64,000 nt of DNA, taken from positions 185,103-249,102 of the forward strand of contig JAPTMU010000092.1 in the NCBI GenBank assembly GCA_028583405.1. The letters are read 5' to 3'. This stretch comes from Pogonophryne albipinna. Taxonomy: Eukaryota; Chordata; Actinopteri; Perciformes; Artedidraconidae. The notes below the pieces were generated by a model. That model was not told where the DNA came from. It did no database searches and saw nothing but the letters and a program-made list of their open reading frames with translations. A program made the position numbers and the translations under genes. Within the stretch, counting starts at the first letter, position 1. Each line of letters starts with the position of its first letter. Below, one piece after another: positions 47,101 to 60,900 of this stretch.

Positions 47101-48790
47101 GGAGGTTCTGCTGGTTCTGTTGGTGTTCCAGGGGGTTCTGCTGGTTCTGCTGGTGTTCTTTCGGTTTGAGATCTCCGTGAAATCTCTCAGGATCTTCGCC
47201 GCTTTCTGCTGGTGTTCCAGGGGGTTCTGCTGGTGTTCCAGGGGGTTCTGCTGGTTCTGCTGGTGTTCTGCTGGTTCAGCTGGTGTTCCGCTGGTTCAGC
47301 TGGTGTTTCAGGGGGTTGTGCTGGTTCAGCTGGTGTTCCAGGGGGTTCTGCTGGTTCAGCTGGTGTTCCAGGGGGTTCTGCTGGTTCAGCTGGTGTTCCA
47401 GGTGGTTCTGCTGGTTCAGCTGGTGTTCCAGGAGGTTCTGCTGGTTCTGCTGGTGTTCCAGGGGGTTCTGGTGGTTCTGCTGGTGTTCCAGGGGGTTCTG
47501 CTGGTTCTGCTGGTGTTCTGCTGGTTCAGCTGGTGTTCCGCTGGTTCAGCTGGTGTTCCGCTGGTGTTTCAGGGGGTTCTGCTGGTTCTGCTGGTGTTCT
47601 TCTGGTTCTGCTGGTGTTCTGCTGGTGTTCCAGGGGGTTCTGCTGGTGTTCTGCTGGTGTTCCAGGGGGTTCTGCTGGTGTTCTGCTGGTTCAGCTGGTG
47701 TTCCGTTGGTTCAGCTGGTGTTTCAGGGGGTTCTGCTGGTTCGGCTGGTGTTCTGCTGGTTCTGCTGGTTCGGCTGGTGTTCTGCTGGTTCGTCTGGTGT
47801 TTCAGGAGCTCATTCTTTTCTGTGAGTGTTTCAGGAGGTTCTGCTGGTGTTCCAGGGGGTTCTGCTGGTTCAGCTGGTGTTCTGCTGGTTCAGCTGGTGT
47901 TTCAGGAGCTCATTCTTTTCTGTGAGTGTTTCAGGAGGTTCTGCTGGTGTTCCAGGGGGTTTTGCTGGTTCTGCTGGTGTTCCAGGGGGTTCTGCTGGTG
48001 TTCCGCTGGTTCAGCTGGTGTTTCAGGGGGTTCTGCTGGTTCTGCTGGTTCAGCTGGTGTTCCGCTGGTTCAGCTGGTGTTTCAGGGGGTTCTGCTGGTG
48101 TTCTGCTGGTTCAGCTGGTGTTCCGCTGGTTCAGCTGGTTCCGCTGGTGTTTCAGGGGGTTCTGCTGGTTCGGCTGGTGTTCTGCTGGTGTTCCAGGGGG
48201 TTCTGCTGATGTTCTGCTGGTTCGGCTGGTGTTCTGCTGGTTTTGCTGGTGTTCTGCTGGTTCGGCTGGTGTTCTGCTGGTTCGGCTGGTGTTTCAGGAG
48301 CTCATTCTTTTTCTGTGAGTGTTTCAGGAGGTTCTGCTGGTGTTCCAGGGGGTTCTGCTGGTTCAACTGGTGTTCTGCTGGTTCTGCTGGTGTTCTGCTG
48401 GTTCAGCTGGTGTTTCAGGAGCTCATTCTTTTCTGTGAGTGTTTCAGGAGGTTCTGCTGGTATTCAAGGGGGTTCTGCTGGTTCAGCTGGTGTTCTGCTG
48501 GTTCTGCTGGTGTTCTGCTGGTTCAGCTGGTGTTTCAGGAGCTCATTATTTTTCTGTGAGTGTTTCAGGAGGTTCTGCTGGTGTTCCAGGGGGTTCTGCT
48601 GGTTCTGCTGGTGTTCTGCTGGTTCAGCTGGTGTTTCAGGAGCTCATTCTTTTCTGTGAGTGTTTCAGGAGGTTCTGCTGGTGTTACAGGAGGTTCTAGG
48701 AGGTTCTGCTGGTGTTTCAGGATTTCATTCTGTTCTGTGAGGGTTTCAGGAGGTTCCGTTGGTGTTTCAGGGTTTTTTGTTGGCATTTCA
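47101..48790 (+). repeat. Composite GGTTCTGCTGGTGTTCC minisatellite
   Basis: GGTTCTGCT, GGTTCAGCT, GGTGTTCCA and GGGGGTTCTGCT modules mix in 9- to 21-bp units. A longer module containing GGAGCTCATTCTTTTCTGTG recurs at about 47807, 47908, 48297, 48419, 48540 and 48640. All lengths are near multiples of three, so several frames stay open for hundreds of codons without homology. Confidence 0.95.
47160..47207 (-). pseudogene. 48-bp copy of sh3yl1 exon 2 inside a minisatellite
   Basis: Identical over 48 bp to 46106-46153, in the same orientation, and encoding KAAKILRDFTEISNR on the minus strand. It has minisatellite sequence directly on both sides and neither splice site of the real exon. Confidence 0.92.
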
Positions 48791-50966
48791 ATCTGCTGAT
48801 TCTGTTGGTGTTACAGGGGGTTCTGTTGGTGTTACAGGGGGTTCTGCTGGTGTTACAGGGGGTTCTGCTGGTGTTACAGGGGGTTCTGCGGGGGTTCTGT
48901 TGGTGTTACAGGGGGTTCTGCTGGTGTTACAGGGGGTTCTGCTGGTGTTACAGGGGGTTCTGCTGGTGTTTCAGGGGGTTCTGCTGGTGTTTCAGGGGGT
49001 TCTGCTGGTGTCACAGGGGGTTCCATTGGTGTTTCAGGGGGTTCCATTGGTGTTTCAGGGGGTTCCATTGGTGTTTCAGGGGGTTCCATTGGTGTTACAG
49101 GGGGTTCCGTTGGTGTTTCAGGGGGTTCTGCTGGTGTTACAGGGGGTTCTGTTGGTGTTACAGGGGGTTCCATTGGTGTTACAGGGGGTTCTGTTGGTGT
49201 TACAGGGGGTTCCGTTGGTGTTACAGGGGGTTCCTTTGGTGTTTCAGGGGGTTCCGCTGGTGTTTCAGGGGGTTCCATTGGTGTTACAGGGGGTTCCGTT
49301 GGTGTTTCAGGGGGTTCTGCTGGTGTTTCAGGGGGTTCTGCTGGTGTTACAGGGGGTTCTGCTGGTGTTACAGGGGGTTCTGCTGTTGTTTCAGGGGGTT
49401 CCGTTGGTGTTTAAGGGGGTTCTGCTGGTGTTTCAGGGGGTTCTGCTGGTGTTTCAGGGGGTTCTGTTGGTGTTACAGAGGGTTCTGCTGGTGTTACAGA
49501 GGGTTCTGCTGGTGTTTCAGGGGGTTCCGTTGGTGTTACAGGGGGTTCCGTTGGTGTTACAGGGGGTTCCGTTGGTGTTACAGGGGGTTCCGCTGGTGTT
49601 TCAGGGGGTTCCGCTGGTGTTTCAGGGGGTTCTGCTGGTGTTACAGGGGGTTCTGCTGGTGTTTCAGGGGGTTCTGTTGGTGTTTCAGGGGGTTCCGCTG
49701 GTGTTTCAGGGGGTTCCGCTGGTGTTTCAGGGGGTTCTGCTGGTGTTTCAGGGGGTTCTGCTGGTGTTTCAGGGGGTTCTGTTGGTGTTACAGAGGGGTT
49801 CTGCTGGTGTTACAGAGGGTTCTGCTGGTGTTACAGAGGGTTCTGCTGGTGTTTCAGGGGGTTCTGCTGGTGTTTCAGGGGGTTCTGCTGGTGTTACAGA
49901 GGGTTCTGCTGGTGTTACAGAGGATTCTGCTGGTGTTTCAGGGGGTTCTGTTGGTGTTACAGGGGGTTCCGTTGGTGTTACAGGGGGTTCCGTTGGTGTT
50001 TCAGGGGGTTCTGTTGGTGTTTCAGGGGGTTCTGTTGGTGTTTCAGGGGGTTCTGCTGGTGTTTCAGGGGGTTCTGCTGGTGTTTCAGGGGGTTCTGCTG
50101 GTGTTACAGAGGGTTCTGCTGGTGTTTCAGGGGGTTCTGCTGGTGTTACAGAGGGTTCTGCTGGTGTTACAGAGGGTTCTGCTGGTGTTTCAGGGGGTTC
50201 TGTTGGTGTTACAGAGGGTTCTGCTGGTGTTTCAGGGGGTTCTTTTGGTGTTTCAGGGGGTTCTGCTGGTGTTACAGAGGGTTCTGCTGGTGTTTCAGGG
50301 GGTTCTGTTGGTGTTACGGGGGTTCTGTTGGTGTTTCAGGGGGTTCTGTTGGTGTTTCAGGGGGTTCTGCTGGTGTTTCAGGGGGTTCTGCTGGTGTTAC
50401 AGAGGGTTCTGCTGGTGTTTCAGGGGGTTCTGTTGGTGTTACGGGGGTTCTGTTGGTGTTACAGGGGGTTCTGTTGGTGTTTCAGGGGGTTCTTTTGGTG
50501 TTTCAGGGGGTTCTGCTGGTGTTACAGAGGGTTCTGCTGGTGTTTCAGGGGGTTCTTTTGGTGTTTCAGGGGGTTCTGCTGGTGTTACAGAGGGTTCTGC
50601 TGGTGTTTCAGGGGGTTCTGTTGGTGTTACGGGGGTTCTGTTGGTGTTACAGGGGGTTCTGTTGGTGTTACAGAGGGTTCTGCTGGTGTTTCAGGGGGTT
50701 CTTTTGGTGTTACAGAGGGTTCTGCTGGTGTTTCAGGGGGTTCTGCTGGTGTTTCAGGGGGTTCTGTTGGTGTTACGGGGGTTCTGTTGGTGTTACAGGG
50801 GGTTCTGTTGGTGTTTCAGGGGGTTCTGCTGGTGTTACAGAGGGTTCTGCTGGTGTTTCAGGGGGTTCTGTTGGTGTTACGGGCGTTCTTTTGGTGTTTC
50901 AGGGGGTTCTGTTGGTGTTACAGAGGGTTCTGCTGGTGTTTCAGGGGGTTCTTTTGGTGTTTCAGG
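48791..50966 (+). repeat. 21-bp minisatellite, about 103 copies, running into gap
   Basis: The unit TTCTGCTGGTGTTTCAGGGG plus G varies at GTTACAG/GTTTCAG, CTGCTGG/CTGTTGG/CCATTGG and AGGGGG/AGAGGG. G runs recur every 21 bp. The 1085- and 1097-codon frames over it (continuing through N) are not genes. Confidence 0.97.
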
Positions 50967-51966
50967 NNNNNNNNNNNNNNNNNNNNNNNNNNNNNNNNNN
51001 NNNNNNNNNNNNNNNNNNNNNNNNNNNNNNNNNNNNNNNNNNNNNNNNNNNNNNNNNNNNNNNNNNNNNNNNNNNNNNNNNNNNNNNNNNNNNNNNNNNN
51101 NNNNNNNNNNNNNNNNNNNNNNNNNNNNNNNNNNNNNNNNNNNNNNNNNNNNNNNNNNNNNNNNNNNNNNNNNNNNNNNNNNNNNNNNNNNNNNNNNNNN
51201 NNNNNNNNNNNNNNNNNNNNNNNNNNNNNNNNNNNNNNNNNNNNNNNNNNNNNNNNNNNNNNNNNNNNNNNNNNNNNNNNNNNNNNNNNNNNNNNNNNNN
51301 NNNNNNNNNNNNNNNNNNNNNNNNNNNNNNNNNNNNNNNNNNNNNNNNNNNNNNNNNNNNNNNNNNNNNNNNNNNNNNNNNNNNNNNNNNNNNNNNNNNN
51401 NNNNNNNNNNNNNNNNNNNNNNNNNNNNNNNNNNNNNNNNNNNNNNNNNNNNNNNNNNNNNNNNNNNNNNNNNNNNNNNNNNNNNNNNNNNNNNNNNNNN
51501 NNNNNNNNNNNNNNNNNNNNNNNNNNNNNNNNNNNNNNNNNNNNNNNNNNNNNNNNNNNNNNNNNNNNNNNNNNNNNNNNNNNNNNNNNNNNNNNNNNNN
51601 NNNNNNNNNNNNNNNNNNNNNNNNNNNNNNNNNNNNNNNNNNNNNNNNNNNNNNNNNNNNNNNNNNNNNNNNNNNNNNNNNNNNNNNNNNNNNNNNNNNN
51701 NNNNNNNNNNNNNNNNNNNNNNNNNNNNNNNNNNNNNNNNNNNNNNNNNNNNNNNNNNNNNNNNNNNNNNNNNNNNNNNNNNNNNNNNNNNNNNNNNNNN
51801 NNNNNNNNNNNNNNNNNNNNNNNNNNNNNNNNNNNNNNNNNNNNNNNNNNNNNNNNNNNNNNNNNNNNNNNNNNNNNNNNNNNNNNNNNNNNNNNNNNNN
51901 NNNNNNNNNNNNNNNNNNNNNNNNNNNNNNNNNNNNNNNNNNNNNNNNNNNNNNNNNNNNNNNNNN
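50967..51966. other. Assembly gap (1000 N)
   Basis: Exactly 1000 N. The 21-bp array enters from the left and a 33-bp array leaves on the right, so the junction and true length are unknown. Confidence 0.99.
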
Positions 51967-54900
51967 TGACTCAAGTACAAGACCTGAGTACTTCTACTTT
52001 TACTCAAGAACAAGATCTGAGTACTTCTATTTTACTCAAGTACCAGATCTGAGTACTTCTACTTTGACTCAAGCACAAGATCTGAGTACTTCTACTTTCA
52101 CTCAAGAACAAGACCTGAGTACTTGTACTTTTACTCAAGAACAAGACCTGAGTACTTCTACTTTTAACTCAAGAACAAGATCTGAGTACTTCTACTTTTA
52201 CTCAAGTACCAGATCTGAGTACTTCTACTTTGACTCAAGCACAAGATCTGAGTACTTCTACTTTCACTCAAGAACAAGACCTGAGTACTTGTACTTTTAC
52301 TCAAGAACAAGACCTGAGTACTTCTACTTTTACTCAAGAACAAGATCTGAGTACTTCTACTTTCACTCAAGAACAAGATCTGAGTACTTCTACTTTTACT
52401 CAAGTACAAGATCTGAGTACTTCTACTTTCACTCAAGCACAAGATCTGAGTACTTCTACTTTGACTTAAGTACAAGACCTGAGTACTTCTACTTTTACTC
52501 AAGAACAAGATCTGAGTACTTCTACTTTTACTCAAGTACCAGATCTGAGTACTTCTACTTTGACTCAAGCACTAGATCTGAGTACTTCTACTTTTACTCA
52601 AGTACAAGACCTGAGTAACTTCTACTTTCACTCAAGAACAAGACCTGAGTACTTCTACTTTCACTCAAGAACAAGATCTGAGTACTTCTACTTTTACTCA
52701 AGAACAAGATCTGAGTACTTCTACTTTCACTCAAGAACAAGATCTGAGTACTTCTACTTTCACTCAAGAACAAGATCTGGTACTTCTACTTTTACTCAGT
52801 ACAAGATCTGAGTACTTCTACTTTCACTCAAGCAACAAGATCTGAGTACTTCTACTTTGACTTAAGTACAAGACCTGAGTACTTCTACTTTTACTCAAGA
52901 ACAAGATCTGAGTACTTCTACTTTTACTCAAGTACCAGATCTGAGTACTTCTACTTTGACTCAAGCACAAGATCTGAGTACTTCTACTTTCACTCAAGAA
53001 CAAGACCTGAGTACTTGTACTTTTACTCAAGAACAGACCTGAGTACTTCTACTTTTACTCAAGAACAAGATCTGAGTACTTCTACTTTCACTCAAGAACA
53101 AGATCTGAGTACTTCTACTTTTACTCAAGAACAAGATCTGAGTACTTCTACTTTCACTCAAGAACAAGATCTGAGTACTTCTACTTTCACTCAAGAACAA
53201 GATGAGTACTTCTACTTTTACTCAAGTACAAGATCTGAGTACTTCTGCTTTCACTCAAGAACAAGATCTGAGTACTTCTACTTTTACTCAAGTACAAGAT
53301 CTGAGTACTTCTACTTTTACTCAAGAACAAGATCTGAGTACTTCTACTTTCACTCAAGAACAAGATCTGAGTACTTCTACTTTTACTCAAGAACAGATCT
53401 GAGTACTTCTACTTTCACTCAAGAACAAGATCTGAGTACTTCTACTTTTACTCAAGTACAAGATCTGAGTACTTCTACTTTCACTCAAGAACAAGATCTG
53501 AGTACTTCTACTTTTACTCAAGTACAAGATCTGAGTACTTCTACTTTTACTCAAGTACAAGATCTGAGTACTTCTACTTTTACTCAAGAACAAGATCTGA
53601 GTACTTCTACTTTTACTCAAGAACAAGATCTGAGTACTTCTACTTTTACTCAAGAACAAGATCTGAGTACTTCTACTTTTACTCAAGAACAAGATCTGAG
53701 TACTTCTACTTTTACTCAAGTACAAGATCTGAGTACTTCTACTTTTACTCAAGAAAAGATCTGAGTACTTCTACTTTCACTCAAGAACAAGATCTGAGAC
53801 TTCTACTTTTACTCAAGTTACAAGATCTGAGTACTTCTACTTTTACTCAAGTACAATCTGAGTACTTCTACTTTTACTCAAGTACAAGATCTGAGTACTT
53901 CTACTTTCACTCAAGAACAAGATCTGAGTACTTCTACTTTTACTCAAGAACAAGATCTGAGTACTTCTACTTTCACTCAAGAACAAGATCTGAGTACTTC
54001 TACTTTCACTCAAGAACAAGATCTGAGTACTTCTACTTTTACTCAAGTACAAGATCTGAGTACTTCTACTTTCACTCAAGCACAAGATCTGAGTACTTCT
54101 ACTTTGACTTAAGTACAAGACCTGAGTACTTCTACTTTTACTCAAGAACAAGATCTGAGTACTTCTACTTTTACTCAAGTACCAGATCTGAGTACTTCTA
54201 CTTTGACTCAAGCACAAGATCTGAGTACTTCTACTTTTACTCAAGTACAAGACCTGAGTACTTCTACTTTTACTCAAGAACAAGATCTGAGTACTTCTAC
54301 TTTTACTCAAGTACCAGATCTGAGTACTTCTACTTTGACTCAAGTACAAGACCTGAGTACTTCTACTTTTACTCAAGAACAAGATCTGAGTACTTCTACT
54401 TTTACTCAAGTACCAGATCTGAGTACTTCTACTTTGACTCAAGCACAAGATCTGAGTACTTCTACTTTCACTCAAGAACAAGACCTGAGTACTTGTACTT
54501 TTACTCAAGAACAAGACCTGAGTACTTCTACTTTTACTCAAGAACAAGATCTGAGTACTTCTACTTTTACTCAAGTACCAGATCTGAGTACTTCTACTTT
54601 GACTCAAGCACAAGATCTGAGTACTTCTACTTTCACTCAAGAACAAGACCTGAGTACTTGTACTTTTACTCAAGAACAAGACCTGAGTACTTCTACTTTT
54701 ACTCAAGAACAAGATCTGAGTACTTCTACTTTCACTCAAGAACAAGATCTGAGTACTTCTACTTTTAGTCAGTACAAGATCTGAGTACTTCTACTTTCAC
54801 TCAAGCACAAGATCTGAGTACTTCTACTTTGACTTAAGTACAAGACCTGAGTACTTCTACTTTTACTCAAGAACAAGATCTGAGTACTTCTACTTTATCA

Positions 54901-57900
54901 AGTACCAGATCTGAGTACTTCTACTTGACTCAAGCACAAGATCTGAGTACTTCTACTTTTACTCAAGTACAAGACCTGAGTACTTCTACTTTCACTCAAG
55001 AACAAGACCTGAGTACTTCTACTTTTACTCAAGAACAAGATCTGAGTACTTCTACTTTACTCAAGTACCAGATCTGAGTACTTCTACTTTGACTCAAGTA
55101 CAAGACCTGAGTACTTCTACTTTTACTCAAGAACAAGATCTGAGTACTTCTACTTTTACTCAAGTACCAGATCTGAGTACTTCTACTTTGACTCAAGCAC
55201 AAGATCTGAGTACTTCTACTTTCACTCAAGAACAAGACCTGAGTACTTGTACTTTTACTCAAGAACAAGACCTGAGTACTTCTACTTTTACTCAAGAACA
55301 AGATCTGAGTACTTCTACTTTTACTCAAGTACCAGATCTGAGTACTTCTACTTTGACTCAAGCACAAGATCTGAGTACTTCTACTTTCACTCAAGAACAA
55401 GACCTGAGTACTTGTACTTTTACTCAAGAACAAGACCTGAGTACTTCTACTTTTACTCAAGAACAAGATCTGAGTACTTCTACTTTCACTCAAGAACAAG
55501 ATCTGAGTACTTCTACTTTTAGTCAAGTACAAGATCTGAGTACTTCTACTTTCACTCAAGCACAAGATCTGAGTACTTCTACTTTGACTTAAGTACAAGA
55601 CCTGAGTACTTCTACTTTTACTCAAGAACAAGATCTGAGTACTTCTACTTTTACTCAAGTACCAGATCTGAGTACTTTACTTTGACTCAAGCACAAGATC
55701 TGAGTACTTTCTACTTTTACTCAAGTACAAGACCTGAGTACTTCTACTTTCACTCAAGAACAAGGACCTGAGTACTTCTACTTTTACTCAAGAACAAGAT
55801 CTGAGTACTTCTACTTTTACTCAAGTACCAGATCTGAGTACTTCTACTTTGACTCAAGTACAAGACCTGAGTACTCTACTTTTACTCAAGAACAAGATCT
55901 GAGTACTTCTACTTTTACTCAAGTACCAGATCTGAGTACTTCTACTTTGACTCAAGCACAAGATCTGAGTACTTCTACTTTCACTCAAGAACAAGACCTG
56001 AGTACTTGTACTTTTACTCAAGAACAAGACCTGAGTACTTCTACTTTTACTCAAGAACAAGATCTGAGTACTTCTACTTTTACTCAAGTACCAGATCTGA
56101 GTACTTCTACTTTGACTCAAGCACAAGATCTGAGTACTTCTACTTTCACTCAAGAACAAGACCTGAGTACTTGTACTTTTACTCAAGAACAAGACCTGAG
56201 TACTTCTACTTTTACTCAAGAACAAGATCTGAGTACTTCTACTTTCACTCAAGAACAAGATCTGAGTACTTCTACTTTTACTCAAGTACAAGATCTGAGT
56301 ACTTCTACTTTCACTCAAGCACAAGATCTGAGTACTTCTACTTTGACTTAAGTACAAGACCTGAGTACTTCTACTTTTACTCAAGAACAAGATCTGAGTA
56401 CTTCTACTTTTACTCAAGTACCAGATCTGAGTACTTCTACTTTGACTCAAGCACAAGATCTGAGTACTTCTACTTTACTCAAGTACAAGACCTGAGTACT
56501 TCTACTTTCACTCAAGAACAAGACCTGAGTACTTCTACTTTCACTCAAGACAAGATCTGAGTACTTTACTTTTACTCAAGAACAAGATCTGAGTACTTCT
56601 ACTTTTACTCAAGTACCAGATCTGAGTACTTCTACTTTGACTCAAGCACAAGATCTGAGTACTTCTACTTTTCACTCAAGAACAAGACCTGAGTACTTGT
56701 ACTTTTACTCAAGAACAAGACCTGAGTACTTCTACTTTTACTCAAGAACAAGATCTGAGTACTTCTACTTTCACTCAAGAACAAGATCTGAGTACTTCTA
56801 CTTTAGTCAAGTACAAGATCTGAGTACTTCTACTTTCACTCAAGCACAAGATCTGAGTACTTCTACTTTGACTTAAGTACAAGACCTGAGTACTTCTACT
56901 TTTACTCAAGAACAAGATCTGAGTACTTCTACTTTACTCAAGTACCAGATCTGAGTACTTCTACTTTGACTCAAGCACAAGATCTGAGTACTTCTACTTT
57001 TACTCAAGTACAAGACCTGAGTACTTCTACTTTGACTCAAGTACAAGACCTGAGTACTTCTACTTTTACTCAAGAACAAGATCTGAGTACTTCTACTTTT
57101 ACTCAAGTACCAGATCTGAGTACTTCTACTTTGACTCAAGCACAAGATCTGAGTACTTCTACTTTTACTCAAGAACAAGATCTGAGTACTTCTACTTTTA
57201 CTCAAGTACCAGATCTGAGTACTTCTACTTTGACTCAAGCACAAGATCTGAGTACTTCTACTTTTACTCAAGTACAAGACCTGAGTACTTCTACTTTCAC
57301 TCAAGAACAAGACCTGAGTACTTCTACTTTCACTCAAGAACAAGATCTGAGTACTTCTACTTTACTCAAGAACAAGATCTGAGTACTTCTACTTTCACTC
57401 AAGAACAAGATCGAGTACTTCTACTTTCACTCAAGAACAAGATCTGAGTACTTCTACTTTTACTCAAGTACAAGATCTGAGTACTTCTACTTTCACTCAA
57501 GCACAAGATCTGAGTACTTCTACTTTGACTTAAGTACAAGACCTGAGTACTTCTACTTTTACTCAAGAACAAGATCTGAGTACTTCTACTTTTACTCAAG
57601 TACAGATCTGAGTACTTCTACTTTGACTCAAGCACAAGATCTGAGTACTTCTACTTTCACTCAAGAACAAGACCTGAGTACTTGTACTTTTACTCAAGAA
57701 CAAGACCTGAGTACTTCTACTTTTACTCAAGAACAAGATCTGAGTACTTCTACTTTCACTCAAGAACAAGATCTGAGTACTTCTACTTTTACTCAAGAAC
57801 AAGATCTGAGTACTTCTACTTTCACTCAAGAACAAGATCTGAGTACTTCTACTTTCACTCAAGAACAAGATCTGAGTACTTCTACTTTTACTCAAGTACA

Positions 57901-60900
57901 AGATCTGAGTACTTCTGCTTTCACTCAAGAACAAGATCTGAGTACTTCTACTTTTACTCAAGTACAAGATCTGAGTACTTCTACTTTTACTCAAGAACAA
58001 GATCTGAGTACTTCTACTTTCACTCAAGAACAAGATCTGAGTACTTCTACTTTTACTCAAGAACAAGATCTGAGTACTTCTACTTTCACTCAAGAACAAG
58101 ATCTGAGTACTTCTACTTTTACTCAAGTACAAGATCTGAGTACTTCTACTTTCACTCAAGAACAAGATCTGAGTACTTCTACTTTTACTCAAGTACAAGA
58201 TCTGAGTACTTCTACTTTTACTCAAGTACAAGATCTGAGTACTTCTACTTTTACTCAAGAACAAGATCTGAGTACTTCTACTTTTACTCAAGAACAAGAT
58301 CTGAGTACTTCTACTTTTACTCAAGAACAAGATCTGAGTACTTCTACTTTTACTCAAGAACAAGATCTGAGTACTTCTACTTTTACTCAAGTACAAGATC
58401 TGAGTACTTCTACTTTTACTCAAGAACAAGATCTGAGTACTTCTACTTTCACTCAAGAACAAGATCTGAGTACTTCTACTTTTACTCAAGTACAAGATCT
58501 GAGTACTTCTACTTTTACTCAAGTACAATATCTGAGTACTTCTACTTTTACTCAAGTACAAGATCTGAGTACTTCTACTTTCACTCAAGAACAAGATCTG
58601 AGTACTTCTACTTTTACTCAAGAACAAGATCTGAGTACTTCTACTTTCACTCAAGAACAAGATCTGAGTACTTCTACTTTCACTCAAGAACAAGATCTGA
58701 GTACTTCTACTTTTACTCAAGTACAAGATCTGAGTACTTCTACTTTCACTCAAGCACAAGATCTGAGTACTTCTACTTTGACTTAAGTACAAGACCTGAG
58801 TACTTCTACTTTTACTCAAGAACAAGATCTGAGTACTTCTACTTTTACTCAAGTACCAGATCTGAGTACTTCTACTTTGACTCAAGCACAAGATCTGAGT
58901 ACTTTTTTTACTCAAGTACAAGACCTGAGTACTTCTACTTTTACTCAAGAACAAGATCTGAGTACTTCTACTTTTACTCAAGTACCAGATCTGAGTACTT
59001 CTACTTTGACTCAAGTACAAGACCTGAGTACTTCTACTTTTACTCAAGAACAAGATCTGAGTACTTCTACTTTTACTCAAGTACCAGATCTGAGTACTTC
59101 TACTTTGACTCAAGCACAAGATCTGAGTACTTCTACTTTCACTCAAGAACAAGACCTGAGTACTTGTACTTTTACTCAAGAACAAGACCTGAGTACTTCT
59201 ACTTTTACTCAAGAACAAGATCTGAGTACTTCTACTTTTACTCAAGTACCAGATCTGAGTACTTCTACTTGACTCAAGCACAAGATCTGAGTACTTCTAC
59301 TTTCACTCAAGAACAAGACCTGAGTACTTGTACTTTTACTCAAGAACAAGACCTGAGTACTTCTACTTTTACTCAAGAACAAGATCTGAGTACTTCTACT
59401 TTCACTCAAGAACAAGATCTGAGTACTTCTACTTTTAGTCAAGTACAAGATCTGAGTACTTCTACTTTCACTCAAGCACAAGATCTGAGTACTTCTACTT
59501 TGACTTAAGTACAAGACCTGAGTACTTCTACTTTTACTCAAGAACAAGATCTGAGTACTTCTACTTTTACTCAAGTACCAGATCTGAGTACTTCTACTTT
59601 GACTCAAGCACAAGATCTGAGTACTTCTACTTTTACTCAAGTACAAGACCTGAGTACTTCTACTTTCACTCAAGAACAAGACCTGAGTACTTCTACTTTT
59701 ACTCAAGAACAAGATCTGAGTACTTCTACTTTTACTCAAGTACCAGATCTGAGTACTTCTACTTTGACTCAAGTACAAGACCTGAGTACTTCTACTTTTA
59801 CTCAAGAACAAGATCTGAGTACTTCTACTTTTACTCAAGTACCAGATCTGAGTACTTCTACTTTGACTCAAGCACAAGATCTGAGTACTTCTACTTTCAC
59901 TCAAGAACAAGACCTGAGTACTTGTACTTTTACTCAAGAACAAGACCTGAGTACTTCTACTTTTACTCAAGAACAAGATCTGAGTACTTCTACTTTTACT
60001 CAAGTACCAGATCTGAGTACTTCTACTTTGACTCAAGCACAAGATCTGAGTACTTCTACTTTCACTCAAGAACAAGACCTGAGTACTTGTACTTTTACTC
60101 AAGAACAAGACCTGAGTACTTCTACTTTTACTCAAGAACAAGATCTGAGTACTTCTACTTTCACTCAAGAACAAGATCTGAGTACTTCTACTTTTAGTCA
60201 AGTACAAGATCTGAGTACTTCTACTTTCACTCAAGCACAAGATCTGAGTACTTCTACTTTGACTTAAGTACAAGACCTGAGTACTTCTACTTTTACTCAA
60301 GAACAAGATCTGAGTACTTCTACTTTTACTCAAGTACCAGATCTGAGTACTTCTACTTTGACTCAAGCACAAGATCTGAGTACTTCTACTTTTACTCAAG
60401 TACAAGACCTGAGTACTTCTACTTTCACTCAAGAACAAGACCTGAGTACTTCTACTTTTACTCAAGAACAAGATCTGAGTACTTCTACTTTTACTCAAGT
60501 ACCAGATCTGAGTACTTCTACTTTGACTCAAGTACAAGACCTGAGTACTTCTACTTTTACTCAAGAACAAGATCTGAGTACTTCTACTTTTACTCAAGTA
60601 CCAGATCTGAGTACTTCTACTTTGACTCAAGCACAAGATCTGAGTACTTCTACTTTCACTCAAGAACAAGACCTGAGTACTTGTACTTTTACTCAAGAAC
60701 AAGACCTGAGTACTTCTACTTTTACTCAAGAACAAGATCTGAGTACTTCTACTTTTACTCAAGTACCAGATCTGAGTACTTCTACTTTGACTCAAGCACA
60801 ATATCTGAGTACTTCTACTTTTACTCAAGTACAAGACCTGAGTACTTCTACTTTCACTCAAGAACAAGACCTGAGTACTTCTACTTTTACTCAAGAACAA

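Noticed and set aside
47120..48559. 479-codon Gly/Ser/Ala/Cys/Trp-rich frame
   Set aside because: Composite minisatellite in units of three; it reads the captured sh3yl1 exon fragment antisense, which argues against coding.
48712..52618. Open frames of 721-1097 codons across the 21-bp array and the N gap
   Set aside because: The unit is 21 bp, the translation is a monotonous GVLLVFQ or CWCFRGF repeat, and one third of the frame is N. No domain or splice evidence.
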